Below are positions 33,178 to 42,220 of a stretch of 64,000 nt of DNA, in pieces. How positions within the stretch are numbered: the stretch's first letter is position 1; each line of letters begins with the position of its first letter. The position numbers and the translations under genes were made by a program. Source of the DNA: Nocardia kruczakiae NBRC 101016 (GTDB lineage Bacteria > Actinomycetota > Actinomycetes > Mycobacteriales > Mycobacteriaceae); contig NZ_BDBL01000013.1 of the NCBI RefSeq assembly GCF_001612965.1, positions 116,972 to 180,971 of the forward strand, given 5' to 3'. The notes beneath the pieces are model-generated. The model saw only the letters and a list, made by a program, of their open reading frames with translations, did not search any database and had not been told where the DNA came from.

Positions 33178-34686
33178 ATGGCCGTCTCGCACAGCACCGT
33201 CTCGCACGCGGAAGGGACCACCGTCCATGTCCGGACGCCGGGCGAATCGTTGGCCACCGCACCGCAGCCCGCGGCGACGCCGCCGTCGACGACGATCCCC
33301 GCCGCGGCGGAATCCGGACCGCCGCGGCAGTTGAGCGCCCTGGACCTGCATCTACTGGACAGCGAAACCGCCTCGGCGCCCATGCATATCGGCGCCGTCA
33401 TGCTGCTCGACTCGGGCCATGCGCCGCGCGGCGCCCTGGACGTCGGCACATTGCGGCGGCTGTTCGCCGCCCGGCTGCACCTGGTGGCGCCGCTGCGCCG
33501 CCGGGTGCGCACCGTGCCACTGGGCCTCGACGAGCCGTACTGGGACGACTGCGCCACCGTCGACCTCGGTTTCCACGTGCGCGCGGTGCGACTACCCGAC
33601 GGGGCCACCGACGCCGACCTCGCCGACTATGTCGCCCGCCGCCACGCCCAGCCGCTCGACCGATCACGCCCGCTGTGGGAATGCCACCTGGTCTCCGGAC
33701 TCTCGGGCGGCCGTCAGGCGGTCTACACCAAGGTGCATCACGCGGTGATCGACGGCGTGTCGGCGGCGGAGATCATGGGGGCGATCCTCGACATCTCCGA
33801 AACACCCACGCCCACACCGCCTCCCGAGGCCGGCATCCGCCGAGACCGCACGCCGTCGATGGTGGAGATGCTGGCCCGCAGCGCTCGCAGGGCGGTGACC
33901 CGCCAATCGGCCCGCACGCGCGCCGCGCTCGACGCGGTCCCGACCCTGCTGCGCACCCGGGACGCCTTCCGCGCCAAACACGACGCCGTGCCGTTCAACC
34001 ACCCGCTCACCACGACCCGCAGCGTCGCCTACACCTCGCTGCCCCTGGATGCGGTCAAGGCTATCAAGAAGTCGATCGACGGCACGGTCAACGATGTCGT
34101 GATGGCCCTGTGCACCTCGGCGCTGCGCAACTGGATGCTCGACCGCGAAATCCCCGTCGACCGGCCGCTGCTGGCCGCGATCCCGGTCTCGGTGCGCACG
34201 CCCGAGCAGTTCGGCACCGCGGGAAACCAGTTCTCGCTCATGCTGTCCCCGCTGCCGATCGGTGAGCACGATCCGCACGCCCGGCTGAAATTGCTGCACA
34301 ACAATCTGCTCGTGGCCAAGGACCGATTCGGCAAACAGCCACCGACGCTGCTGCACGAACTGACCACATTGCTCACACCGGCCCTGCACGGCCTGCCGAC
34401 GCGGGCGCTGCTGCGCGCCGCCGCCCCCACCCTCCCCCTGGTCGACCTGATCGTCTCCAATGTCCCGGGACCGCAGATGCCGCTGTATCTCAACGGTATT
34501 CGCGTGCTGGCCAGCTATCCGGTCTCCGTGCTCACCGAGCTGTCCGGCAGCCTGAACATCACCGTGATGTCCTACGACGGACACCTCGATTTCGGCATCG
34601 TTGCCTGCCCGGAGGCCGTTCCCGACGTCTGGGACCTCACCACACACCTCGCGGATGCGCTGGCCGAGTTGCAGCGGAGCTCGTGA
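33178..34686 (+). CDS. WS/DGAT wax-ester/triacylglycerol synthase
   Basis: This 502-residue enzyme has the acyltransferase motif HHAVIDG near residue 190. The family N-terminal pattern LSALDLHLLDSE with PMHIGAVMLLDSG is also present. The C-terminal region has NDVVMALCTSALRNWM, SNVPGPQMPLYLNG and the usual final helices. It makes triacylglycerol or wax ester from acyl-CoA, a storage route common in Nocardia and mycobacteria. An extra 50-residue Ala/Pro/Thr stretch precedes the domain. The ATG at 33178 has GGGAGG upstream. Confidence 0.9.
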   Translation: MAVSHSTVSHAEGTTVHVRTPGESLATAPQPAATPPSTTIPAAAESGPPRQLSALDLHLLDSETASAPMHIGAVMLLDSGHAPRGALDVGTLRRLFAARLHLVAPLRRRVRTVPLGLDEPYWDDCATVDLGFHVRAVRLPDGATDADLADYVARRHAQPLDRSRPLWECHLVSGLSGGRQAVYTKVHHAVIDGVSAAEIMGAILDISETPTPTPPPEAGIRRDRTPSMVEMLARSARRAVTRQSARTRAALDAVPTLLRTRDAFRAKHDAVPFNHPLTTTRSVAYTSLPLDAVKAIKKSIDGTVNDVVMALCTSALRNWMLDREIPVDRPLLAAIPVSVRTPEQFGTAGNQFSLMLSPLPIGEHDPHARLKLLHNNLLVAKDRFGKQPPTLLHELTTLLTPALHGLPTRALLRAAAPTLPLVDLIVSNVPGPQMPLYLNGIRVLASYPVSVLTELSGSLNITVMSYDGHLDFGIVACPEAVPDVWDLTTHLADALAELQRSS

Positions 34687-34709
34687 TGCGGAGTACGACC
34701 CTTTGATAG

Positions 34710-34738
34710 TATGACTCTCCGATAGCGAGAACGTCATA
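34710..34738. promoter_or_regulatory. Inverted repeat before the thioesterase gene
   Basis: TATGAC and GTCATA flank an inner TCTC/GAGA pair in the 65-nt gap between the acyltransferase and thioesterase genes. It could be an operator or a weak hairpin. Confidence 0.35.
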
Positions 34739-34751
34739 TACGCGAGGTCCG

Positions 34752-35660
34752 ATGGTCGACGATCCGCACGCCGGAGCAGGCCCGGGCGGGCCACCGTGGA
34801 GCCAAGCCGAGCTGCTGCGCCTCATGGACGTACGGCCCTGCGGCGCAGGCCATTACGTCGCCCCCGCCCACGGTCCGACCGCCCGCAACGTCGTCGAGGC
34901 CGGCCAGATGCTCGGCGACGCCATCGTGGCGGCCGCCAAGGAGGTACCCCGGCAGCGGGTGGTGTCGGCGTCGATGATCTTCTCGCGGGTCGCCGCCCAC
35001 GACGCACCGCTGGACGTCGACGTCGAGGTGTTGCACTCGGGTCGCACCTACAGCACGGCACACGTCCGGATCCGGCAGGACGACGCCCTGCGGTGCGCGG
35101 GGACCGTACTGCTGGACGCCGGCGCACCCGATCTGATCCGGTCAGCCGCGCCGATGCCGAGGGTCGAACCACCGGAAAAGCTGGCGTCGCTGGATATTCC
35201 GGGCACGGAGGTCGACGGCCGGGACATACGCGTGGCCGGCGACGGGTACAGTCCCGACCCCGGACACGTCGGTCCTCCGGAACTGTTCGTGTGGACGCGA
35301 TACCGCGACGCGCCGGAGGCCGATCATCTGCACGCGGCGCTGCTGGCGCAATCGTGTGCGCACTGGACGGTGGCCGCCGCGTTGCGCCCGCATCCCGGCT
35401 ACGGTGAATCGATGGCCCATTCCGCGATCTCGACCGGAATCACCATGGCCACCATCACCTTTCACGACGATGCGGATGTGACACGGTGGCTGCTGTACAG
35501 CACCCGCGTCGTCTACGCCGGACGCGGCCACGCCCAGAGCGAAGGACAGGTACACGCCGCCGACGGACGGCTGATGGCGTCCTACAGCGTGCACGCGATG
35601 GTGCGGGCGTTCCGGTCCGCCGATACCGCCGCCCGCACCAGCGCCGGCACCGTACTCTGA
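34752..35660 (+). CDS. Acyl-CoA thioesterase (TesB-like double hotdog)
   Basis: This 302-residue protein has two hotdog halves. The first contains VVEAGQMLGDAIVAAAKEVPRQRVVSASMIFSRVA (AKEVPRQRV, ASMIFSR); the second has LHAALLAQSCAHWTVAAAL, SISTG-like SAISTGITMATITFHDDADVTRW and SEGQVHAADGRLMASYS. It likely hydrolyses acyl-CoA in lipid metabolism. It follows the WS/DGAT gene in the same direction. A GAGGTCCG precedes the ATG. Confidence 0.75.
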   Translation: MVDDPHAGAGPGGPPWSQAELLRLMDVRPCGAGHYVAPAHGPTARNVVEAGQMLGDAIVAAAKEVPRQRVVSASMIFSRVAAHDAPLDVDVEVLHSGRTYSTAHVRIRQDDALRCAGTVLLDAGAPDLIRSAAPMPRVEPPEKLASLDIPGTEVDGRDIRVAGDGYSPDPGHVGPPELFVWTRYRDAPEADHLHAALLAQSCAHWTVAAALRPHPGYGESMAHSAISTGITMATITFHDDADVTRWLLYSTRVVYAGRGHAQSEGQVHAADGRLMASYSVHAMVRAFRSADTAARTSAGTVL

Positions 35661-35695
35661 CCACCCGCACTCGGGGAACAGATTCGGAGGAACAC

Positions 35696-36109
35696 ATGGA
35701 ATCGTCCGGCTTCGCCGACTGGCCCGACTATCGCGTCGACGTGCGGCGAATACGCAATCTGGTCCGCGTCCTGCACGACGATCGGGTACTGGCCGAGACC
35801 ACCGCGAGCCTGCTCGTCGCCGAACAGGACCACGGGATCGTGTTCTACATTCCGGTCGCCGATATCCGCTTCGACCTGCTCACCCTGGACGAACAGCTCA
35901 CCTCCCGCTGCCCCTTCAAGGGCTGGGCCCGGTATTGGCGCCCGAACGACAGCGACGAACCGATCGCGTGGGAGTACCACGATCCCTATCCGGAGGTGGC
36001 ATTGATCCGGGACCACATCGGCTTCTATCAGGATCGGGTCCGCCTCGAGATCGGTGTGGCGGATCCGGCCGTGTCCGGGGTGAAGGGATCGCGCGGCTGC
36101 GCCGAATAG
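35696..36109 (+). CDS. DUF427 family protein
   Basis: This 137-residue protein of DUF427 has VRVLHDDRVLAETTASLLVAEQDH, then VFYIPVADIRFDLL and SRCPFKGWARYWRP, with the conserved CPFKG motif, and a final DRVRLEIG. The family is a small beta-barrel of unknown function, often near lipid genes. The ATG at 35696 has GGAGG about 5 nt upstream and lies 35 nt after the thioesterase stop, so it may be co-transcribed. Confidence 0.85.
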   Translation: MESSGFADWPDYRVDVRRIRNLVRVLHDDRVLAETTASLLVAEQDHGIVFYIPVADIRFDLLTLDEQLTSRCPFKGWARYWRPNDSDEPIAWEYHDPYPEVALIRDHIGFYQDRVRLEIGVADPAVSGVKGSRGCAE

Positions 36110-36125
36110 GCGGTCGGATGCGGGA

Positions 36126-36617
36126 TCAGGCGAGAACCTCTTGGAGTTTGCCGGTGGCGACGTCGAAGACGAAGCCACGCAGTGAGGTCGTCTTCGTCAC
36201 GAACGGGCTGGCCTCGATGCGCCGGATCGACTGGCGCACATCCACATCCAGATCGTCGAAAGCCTCGGCCGCCCAGCCTGGTTTCAGGCCGGTCTCGTCC
36301 TGGATTCCGCGTTTGAATTCGTCGTCGGTGAAGGTCAGCATGCCGCAGTCGGTGTGGTGGATGAGGATGATCTCCGTGGTGCCCAGCAACCGCTGACTGA
36401 TGGCCAGCGAACGGATCTCGTCGTCGGTCACCACCCCGCCCGCGTTGCGGATGACGTGGGCCTCCCCCTCCTCGAGCCCGAGGATGCGGTAGACGTCGAG
36501 CCGCGCATCCATGCACGCCACCACGGCGACGTGCTTGCTCGGCGGCAGCGGAAGCGGCCCGCTGAACTGTGCCGCGTAGCCGGCGTTGTTGGCCAGCAGC
36601 TCATCTGTCACGGTCAT
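36126..36617 (-). CDS. Beta-class carbonic anhydrase
   Basis: This 163-residue enzyme matches the length of mycobacterial CanA (Rv1284). The zinc and catalytic residues are Cys35, Asp37 and Arg39 in CMDARLD, and His88 and Cys91 in IHHTDCGM. The GG loop RNAGGVVTDD is also present. It interconverts CO2 and bicarbonate in the cytoplasm. The ATG at 36617 is chosen because GAAGGG lies about 8 nt upstream; the ATG at 36650 would add eleven residues. Confidence 0.92.
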   Translation of the reverse strand: MTVTDELLANNAGYAAQFSGPLPLPPSKHVAVVACMDARLDVYRILGLEEGEAHVIRNAGGVVTDDEIRSLAISQRLLGTTEIILIHHTDCGMLTFTDDEFKRGIQDETGLKPGWAAEAFDDLDVDVRQSIRRIEASPFVTKTTSLRGFVFDVATGKLQEVLA

Positions 36618-36771
36618 GATCGCGCCCTTCGTCGGAGTAAGTGCGGACATTCACATGTGCGCATGGATCGTGACTCCCGGCGGCCGTGAACACCAGATAT
36701 TCGCTCAGCGTGAAGTCAACGGTTGCCGATCGTGTGACAGGAATGCCCCCTCGGCTGCCACCGAGCGGGGA

Positions 36772-38112
36772 TCAGGGACGCATCGTCTTCACGGCCTGCG
36801 TGATGCGGGATTCCGGGTGGGCGCGGCGGGTACGCAGGCCGTTCACCAGCGCGAGCACGGCGCCCAAGCCGACCAGGATCAGGCCGCGCGCCCAGATCTC
36901 GGCGTCGATGCGGGTGAACAGGTAGAGGCAGGAGGCCAGCGCCAGCCAGGGAACGAGCGTCGGGACACGGAAGTGGTCGGCATCGACGGGATGGCGGCGC
37001 TCGAGCAGAACCGAGCAGTTGACCGCCGCGAAGACGACGAGCAGAAGCAGGACCAGGGTTTCGGCCAGCACCGCGACCTCCCCGGTGAGTGCGAGGGCGA
37101 TGGATGCCCCCGAGGTCACCACCACCGCCACCCAGGGAGTGCGGCGGCCGGGAAGCAGCCGGGTGAGCACCGCCGGCAGCAGCCCGTCGCGCGCCATGCC
37201 GTAGGCGAGCCGCGAGGCCATGATGCCGGTCAGCAATGCGCCGTTGGCGACGGCGACCAGGGCGATGACACTGAACAACCGGTCGGGCACGCCACCGGCG
37301 CGGCGCACCACCTCGAGCAGCGGGCCGCTCGACCGGGCCAGTTCGGCGGTGGGGACGGCGGCGCTGGCGACCACACCGACCAGCACATACACCACCCCGG
37401 CGGTGAGCAGGGCACCGAACAGCGCGATCGGGTAGGACCGCCGCGGATCGCGCACCTCCTCCGCGAGATTCACCGAAGTCTCGAACCCCACGAAGGAATA
37501 GAAGGCCAGTACCGTCCCCGCGAGCACTGCCGCGACCGGACCGTGTTCCGCGGTCCCGATCTCGGTGAGCCTGCCGGGGTCGGCGTCACCGCGCAGCAGG
37601 ATCCACGCGCCCAGGGCGATGATCAGCACCAGCCCGCTGAGCTCGACCAGGCTCGCCGCCACATTGGCGCGCAACGATTCCTTGATCCCGCGGATGTTGA
37701 GCGCCGCGAGCGCGATCAGGAAGACGACGATGACCACCGCGGTCGGCGCGGAGACGAGCGCCTGCAGATAGTCACCGGCGAACGCCCGGGCCAGTGCTCC
37801 CACCGACACCACACCCGCGGCGAGCATGCAGAAGCCGACCAGTGAGCCGGCGGCCGGTCCCAGCGCCCGCGTCGCATAGTGCGCGGAGCCGCCCGCCCGG
37901 GGATACTTCGTCGCCAGTTCGGCATACGACGCCGCGGTGAGGGTGGCCATGCCGAGCGCGACGGCCAGCGGTAACCACACCGCACCACCCGATGCCTGAG
38001 CGACGGAACCGATCAGCACGTAGACCCCCGCTCCGAGCACGTCGCCCAGGATGAAGAAGTACAGCAGAGGCGTACTGACGGCGCGCTTCAAGGAACGGGG
38101 CATACCGGCCAC
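36772..38112 (-). CDS. APC-superfamily amino acid permease
   Basis: This 446-residue membrane protein has about twelve hydrophobic segments. It opens with TPLLYFFILGDVLGAGVYVLIG, the unwound first helix of APC transporters, and later has FYSFVGFETSVNLAEEVRDPRRSYP, the family signature. It probably imports amino acids or amines by proton coupling. About 155 nt separate it from the carbonic anhydrase gene on the same strand, with no clear terminator. Confidence 0.88.
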   Translation of the reverse strand: MAGMPRSLKRAVSTPLLYFFILGDVLGAGVYVLIGSVAQASGGAVWLPLAVALGMATLTAASYAELATKYPRAGGSAHYATRALGPAAGSLVGFCMLAAGVVSVGALARAFAGDYLQALVSAPTAVVIVVFLIALAALNIRGIKESLRANVAASLVELSGLVLIIALGAWILLRGDADPGRLTEIGTAEHGPVAAVLAGTVLAFYSFVGFETSVNLAEEVRDPRRSYPIALFGALLTAGVVYVLVGVVASAAVPTAELARSSGPLLEVVRRAGGVPDRLFSVIALVAVANGALLTGIMASRLAYGMARDGLLPAVLTRLLPGRRTPWVAVVVTSGASIALALTGEVAVLAETLVLLLLVVFAAVNCSVLLERRHPVDADHFRVPTLVPWLALASCLYLFTRIDAEIWARGLILVGLGAVLALVNGLRTRRAHPESRITQAVKTMRP

Positions 38113-38153
38113 GTACCCGTCCAGCGCGCATCGAACCGGTGACGTTCACTTCC

Positions 38154-38528
38154 CTACCGGCGAGCGCACTCCAGTTCGATCCAGCGGCAGACGATGTCCA
38201 CGACGTATTCGCGCTCCCGCGTGGACAGTTCGCGGCCCTTGGCGATGCCATGCGTGCGCTGCAGACAGCCGCGACAGCAGGTGGCGGTGGCGTGCTGGGC
38301 GCGGAAGACCGGATGACCGCCCCAGGGAGTCTGCTTGCCATCCTTGGCCGGATGAGCGGGTGCGAGCCGCTTGCCGATGAGATCGGCGGCGTGCTCACGC
38401 ACCACCGTCATGCCGCGCAGCGCGACGAACTCCACCTCGGGCGCACGCAGGTGGAACTTCGCCCGAAACGGCTCCCGGGCGATGGCCTCGAGGCGGGCGT
38501 CGAGAGTCGCGTGATCCAGCCGCACCAC
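38154..38528 (-). CDS. DUF4186 family protein
   Basis: This 124-residue protein shows the DUF4186 signature: KFHLRAPE, LAPAHPAKDGKQTPWGGHPVF, AQHATATCCRGCLQRTHGI. The Cys-Cys-x-x-Cys with flanking His residues suggests metal binding. The family function is unknown. It lies 6 bp downstream of the GH15 gene on the same strand, so both are probably one transcript. Confidence 0.85.
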   Translation of the reverse strand: MVRLDHATLDARLEAIAREPFRAKFHLRAPEVEFVALRGMTVVREHAADLIGKRLAPAHPAKDGKQTPWGGHPVFRAQHATATCCRGCLQRTHGIAKGRELSTREREYVVDIVCRWIELECARR

Positions 38529-38534
38529 CCCAGC

Positions 38535-40481
38535 CTAGATATGGATGTATCCGCCGGTGAGCATGCCGTCGTCGAGGCGAGGGGCGATGGACTCTCCCCC
38601 GAGTGCGCTACGCAACTCGATCTGCTCGTCCCGGACGACGTGCATGACGGCATTGATCAACGCCAGATGCGTGAACGCCTGGGGATAGTTGCCCCAGTGC
38701 CGGCCCGTCACCGGGTCGATCTCCTCGGCGTAGAGGCCAAGCGGGCTGGCGTAGCCGAGCAACTTTTCGCACAACTGTTTGGCGCGGTGATTCTCACCGA
38801 TTTCCGAGAGTGCGGACACCAGCCAGAACGAGCAGATCGTGAATGTGCCTTCGGCCCCGGCGAACCCGTCGTCGGTTTCGTCGGTGCGATAGCGCAGGAC
38901 GAGTCCGTCGCTGGTGAGTTCGTCGGCGATGGCGAGCACCGTTTTACGGACGCGTTCGTCGTCGGGTGGAAGGAAGCGGACCAGCGGGATGAGCAGCGTC
39001 GAGGCGTCCAGTGCCGTGCTGCCGTAGTACTGGGTGAACACCCCCCGCGAGTCGACGGCGTTGGCGCATACGTCGGCGCGGATCTCGTCGGCGGCACGCT
39101 GCCAGCGGGCGGCACGTTCGAAGTCCTGGTGGATGCGGGCCAGTCGTGCGCCCCGGTCGGCGGCGACCCAGCACATGACCTTGCTGGAGGTGAAGTGCTG
39201 CGGCTTGCCGCGCACTTCCCAGATACCGTGGTCGGGTTCGCGCCACACCGCGAGCGCGCTCTTGACCGCCCAGCGCAGCAGCGGCCAGGTGCGCGCGTCG
39301 ATCTGATCCTGATGGCGGGCGTAGAGGTAGACCGAGTCCAGCGCCGCGCCCCAGACATCGTGCTGGCGTTGGCGATACGCGTCGTTGCCGACCCGCACCG
39401 GGGCGGCGTTCTCGTAGCCCCGCAGGTTGTCCAGGGTGTGTTCGCGCAGGTCGGTTTCGCCGCCGATGCCGTAGACGATCTGCATGTCCTCGGCGTTCTC
39501 GGCCAGATTGATGATGTGGGAGAAGTAGTCGTTGGCTTCCCAGTTGAAGCCCAGCGTGTACAGGCCCCACAGCGCGAAGGCCGAGTCCCGGACCCAGGTG
39601 TAGCGGTAGTCCCAATTACGTTCTCCGCCAGGGGTTTCCGGTAGCGAGGTGGTCGGTGCGGCGACGATGGCGCCGGTCGGGGCGAAGGTCAGGCCCTTGA
39701 GGGTCAGTGCGCTGCGCGTGAGCTGGGCGCTCCAGGGATGATCCGGGAACCGGCCGCCGGCCAGCCAGTGCCGCCAGTGATGGACGGTCCCGACCAGGCG
39801 CCGATTGGCCTCGTCGACGGTTTCGGGAGCCTCCCGGCTGCCCCACGACAGCGCACAGAACCGGGTGTCGCCACTCTTGAGCAGGGTGCGGGCGACCGCG
39901 CGCGAGCCCTCGATGCCCAAGCGCAGATCGGTGGTCAGCCGCAACGGCAGATCGACACCGTCGGCGTCGGCCTGGGCCAGGTGGTAGCTGTCGAGGTATT
40001 CCCAGGTGGCCCGCGCCCGCCCGTAGTCGTAGGCGGGCTGGCAGTCGAGCACGAACTGGATCTGCCCGGTCTCGCAGTGCACGATGCGCAGGAGAATGTG
40101 TTCGGCGTCGTAGTCGGTGGGCGCGCGGCGGTGCGCACTGCGACCGGGCTGCTGGTGCCGCCACGGGCCGACGAGCAGGACGTCGCGCACGGTTGCCCAT
40201 CCTTCGCCACTGCGCCAGCTCGTCTCCATGACCATCGTGCCGGGGATGTACCGGCGATCGGCCGGGGTCGCGATGTCGTCGGGCGCGAACCGGAACGACC
40301 CGGCGGAGCGATCGAGGATCGCGCCGAAGACGCTGGGGGAATCCATGCGGGGCAAGCACATCCATTCGATGGCGCCACTGGGCGCGATCAGGGCTGTGAC
40401 CTCGGAATCGGAGATGAACGCATAGCCGTCGATGCGCGGGAAAGCGGTGACCCGGGGCGTGTGTTCCGGATGGTCGTTCAT
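38535..40481 (-). CDS. GH15 trehalase-like glycoside hydrolase
   Basis: This 648-residue protein has an N-terminal beta-sandwich (RIDGYAFISDSEVTALIAPSGAIEWMCLPRMDSPSVFG) shown here in parts: GYAFISDSEV and WMCLPRMDSPSVFG. An (alpha/alpha)6 barrel follows, with ERNWDYRYTWVRDSAFALWGLYTLG. Acidic candidates include the Glu in HGIWEVRG and the Glu in LYAEEIDP. Mycobacterial GH15 proteins of this type hydrolyse trehalose. It is cytoplasmic. The ATG at 40481 has GGGAG about 6 nt upstream. Confidence 0.87.
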   Translation of the reverse strand: MNDHPEHTPRVTAFPRIDGYAFISDSEVTALIAPSGAIEWMCLPRMDSPSVFGAILDRSAGSFRFAPDDIATPADRRYIPGTMVMETSWRSGEGWATVRDVLLVGPWRHQQPGRSAHRRAPTDYDAEHILLRIVHCETGQIQFVLDCQPAYDYGRARATWEYLDSYHLAQADADGVDLPLRLTTDLRLGIEGSRAVARTLLKSGDTRFCALSWGSREAPETVDEANRRLVGTVHHWRHWLAGGRFPDHPWSAQLTRSALTLKGLTFAPTGAIVAAPTTSLPETPGGERNWDYRYTWVRDSAFALWGLYTLGFNWEANDYFSHIINLAENAEDMQIVYGIGGETDLREHTLDNLRGYENAAPVRVGNDAYRQRQHDVWGAALDSVYLYARHQDQIDARTWPLLRWAVKSALAVWREPDHGIWEVRGKPQHFTSSKVMCWVAADRGARLARIHQDFERAARWQRAADEIRADVCANAVDSRGVFTQYYGSTALDASTLLIPLVRFLPPDDERVRKTVLAIADELTSDGLVLRYRTDETDDGFAGAEGTFTICSFWLVSALSEIGENHRAKQLCEKLLGYASPLGLYAEEIDPVTGRHWGNYPQAFTHLALINAVMHVVRDEQIELRSALGGESIAPRLDDGMLTGGYIHI

Positions 40482-40618
40482 GCGGTGCTCCCATTCGCCA
40501 CCTGCTCGGCCCGCTCGGGCACTGCTTCGATCGTATGTCCGCCGGTGCCCGGTTTCTACCGGCACGGACCAGCCGATGCGCACTCCGACGGGTTCTCTGG
40601 GAATTTGCCGAATCCCGC

Positions 40619-41158
40619 ATGGGGACCGCGTCGCCGGACGACCATGAGAGGGTGACCGATCGAGACGGCAGGAGCGCCCTGGCCACCGCCCAGCATCGAG
40701 GCCGCGAGGTGCGGCGGGCATGGAGGGAGACGCTGGGGCCCGGCGAGCGGTCGGCGGTGTGGGCGTGGGCCGCGTTCACGGCGACCTTCGGGACCACGCG
40801 AGCCCTCACGCACTGGATCCGCGCCGGCCACGGACCCAGCGGTGGCGGAATCAGTCTGGGCGGCAAGCATTTTCACCACTACAACCTCGGGATCGCGACA
40901 CTCGCGGCGGTCGGGATGGTGGCGTTGCGCGGCACCGAGCGCACCCGCAGGCATCCGGTGGTGGCCACCTCCTACGGCGCCGGTTCGGCCCTGATCGTCG
41001 ACGAACTTGCGCTGCTGCTGGATCTCGAGGACGTCTACTGGGCACGCGAAGGACGTACCAGCGTCGATGCGGCGGTGCTGGTGATCGGCCTCGGCGGCCT
41101 GGCCACCGCCGGATTCGAGTTCTGGCCGCGCGCCCACCGCGCACTGCGGGGGCGATGA
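40619..41158 (+). CDS. Small integral membrane protein
   Basis: This protein has about 179 residues and three or four hydrophobic segments. It includes SAVWAWAAFTATFGTTRALTHWI (AWAAFTATFGTTRALTHW), GKHFHHYNLGIATLAAVGMVAL with an HFHHYN motif, and YGAGSALIVDELALLLDLEDVYW, where acidic residues flank a membrane helix. The His cluster and DE-rich helix suggest metal or proton handling, but I know no function. The start at 40619 is uncertain; GTG 40652 is an alternative. Confidence 0.7.
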   Translation: MGTASPDDHERVTDRDGRSALATAQHRGREVRRAWRETLGPGERSAVWAWAAFTATFGTTRALTHWIRAGHGPSGGGISLGGKHFHHYNLGIATLAAVGMVALRGTERTRRHPVVATSYGAGSALIVDELALLLDLEDVYWAREGRTSVDAAVLVIGLGGLATAGFEFWPRAHRALRGR

Positions 41159-41191
41159 GCGCACCGGTCTGCGCGGTGACGGCGGCAGAGG

Positions 41192-41686
41192 TCAGCGGCC
41201 CTCGGTGGGGCCGCTTCTCGGGACGTCGTTTCGCGGAGCAACGTTTCTCGGGCCGTCGTTTCGCGCAGCATCGTTGCGCGGAGCATCGGCTCCGGACGTG
41301 CGGCCGCGCTCGGCGTCCTTTCCGGACTCGGGGGTTCGCGCATCCGGATCGACCTTGTCGGCGCGGTGGAACTCCTGGGTGAGTTCGTCGCGCGAGGTCG
41401 AGACCTCGTTGTGGTGAGCGGCTGCCTCTTCCTTCAGACCTGCCGCCTGCGCCGCCTTGATATCGGCCTCGGCGGACGCCGCTCGCGCCTTGGCCGCGGT
41501 TTCGTCGGCGAGCGCTTGGCGACGGCCGACCTCGTGGGAACGCTCGGTCGCCTTCTCGCGGATCTGGGCGGCCTCCGCGCGACGATGTTCCTTACGTTGA
41601 GCCACGGCCACCCGGGCAAGCGCGGCGATGACCAGGATCGCCACAACCACGACAACAACGATCACGACGATCGTGGTGGTACTCAT
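41192..41686 (-). CDS. Single-pass membrane protein with coiled coil and C-terminal repeats
   Basis: This 164-residue protein has an N-terminal membrane helix (TTIVVIVVVVVVAILVIAAL), then an Ala/Glu/Arg-rich coiled coil over about residues 30-105, and an Arg/Asn-rich tail with five copies of a pentapeptide of type xAPRN. The coil is of the kind seen in actinobacterial membrane-stress proteins, but no function is known. A GGAG precedes the ATG by about 7 nt. Confidence 0.75.
   Translation of the reverse strand: MSTTTIVVIVVVVVVAILVIAALARVAVAQRKEHRRAEAAQIREKATERSHEVGRRQALADETAAKARAASAEADIKAAQAAGLKEEAAAHHNEVSTSRDELTQEFHRADKVDPDARTPESGKDAERGRTSGADAPRNDAARNDGPRNVAPRNDVPRSGPTEGR
41213..41287. repeat. 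15-bp tandem repeat, five copies
   Basis: Five imperfect 15-bp units encode DAPRN, DAARN, DGPRN, VAPRN and DVPRS in the tail of the coiled-coil protein. Copy number may vary between strains. Confidence 0.7.
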
Positions 41687-41737
41687 CTCGACTCCTCGAA
41701 CTCGCTGGGGCGTTCCGGCATGCGGCCGGCACCGGCG

Positions 41738-41893
41738 TCAGTAGTAGTGGCGTCGCCCGCCGACGGCACGGCCCATCGAGCCCATGGCCAGCAGCACCAG
41801 ACCGATGACGAGGACCACGATTCCGATGATCCAGATGATGTGGATATTCAGCAGAAAACCGACGACGAGGAGAATGATTCCGAGAATGATCAT
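41738..41893 (-). CDS. DUF6131 small membrane protein
   Basis: This 51-residue protein is two hydrophobic helices (IILGIILLVVGFLLNI and IWIIGIVVLVIGLVLLAMG) followed by GRAVGGRRHYY, the typical end of DUF6131 proteins. These are widespread in Nocardia and mycobacteria and often lie in stress regulons. The ATG at 41893 is chosen. A SigF-like promoter lies 66 nt upstream. It precedes the coiled-coil gene on the same strand by about 50 nt. Confidence 0.82.
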   Translation of the reverse strand: MIILGIILLVVGFLLNIHIIWIIGIVVLVIGLVLLAMGSMGRAVGGRRHYY

Positions 41894-41958
41894 GGTCGAT
41901 ACCTGATTCGGCGAATGACGCGACAGCCCTGTACAAGGCACTTCGACGGTCTGCAAAG

Positions 41959-41985
41959 CTACCCTTTGGCTACACGCTGTAAAAC
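41959..41985 (-). promoter_or_regulatory. SigF-type promoter of the DUF6131 gene
   Basis: On the minus strand GTTT (41985-41982), a 17-nt spacer and GGGTAG (41964-41959) fit the SigF consensus. The rest of the 327-nt gap (41894-42220) shows no other clear signal. Confidence 0.55.
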
Positions 41986-42220
41986 AACTCAACCACCGCG
42001 AACCCACCGTGTCAACGGTGTTCGACTCCTGCCTGCAACCGGTTCCGCGGTCGTGGCGGGCCGGTGGTCCCGGCTCCGATGCCCGGCGCAGCGCGCGTCC
42101 CGGTCATCGGGAGCCGGATCGCCGTGAGCGCCGGTCAGCGGGACGACATCTGCCCGGGAACCGTGCCCTTTCCTAGCGTCGAGGGCGGAGAAACAGGTCT
42201 CCGGCGAAAGGTATCCGACT

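Noticed and set aside
41194..41215. Terminator AGCGGCCC...GGGCCGCT at the end of the coiled-coil gene
   Set aside because: The stem lies within the last codons of the gene and has no T-run, so it is more likely coding sequence.
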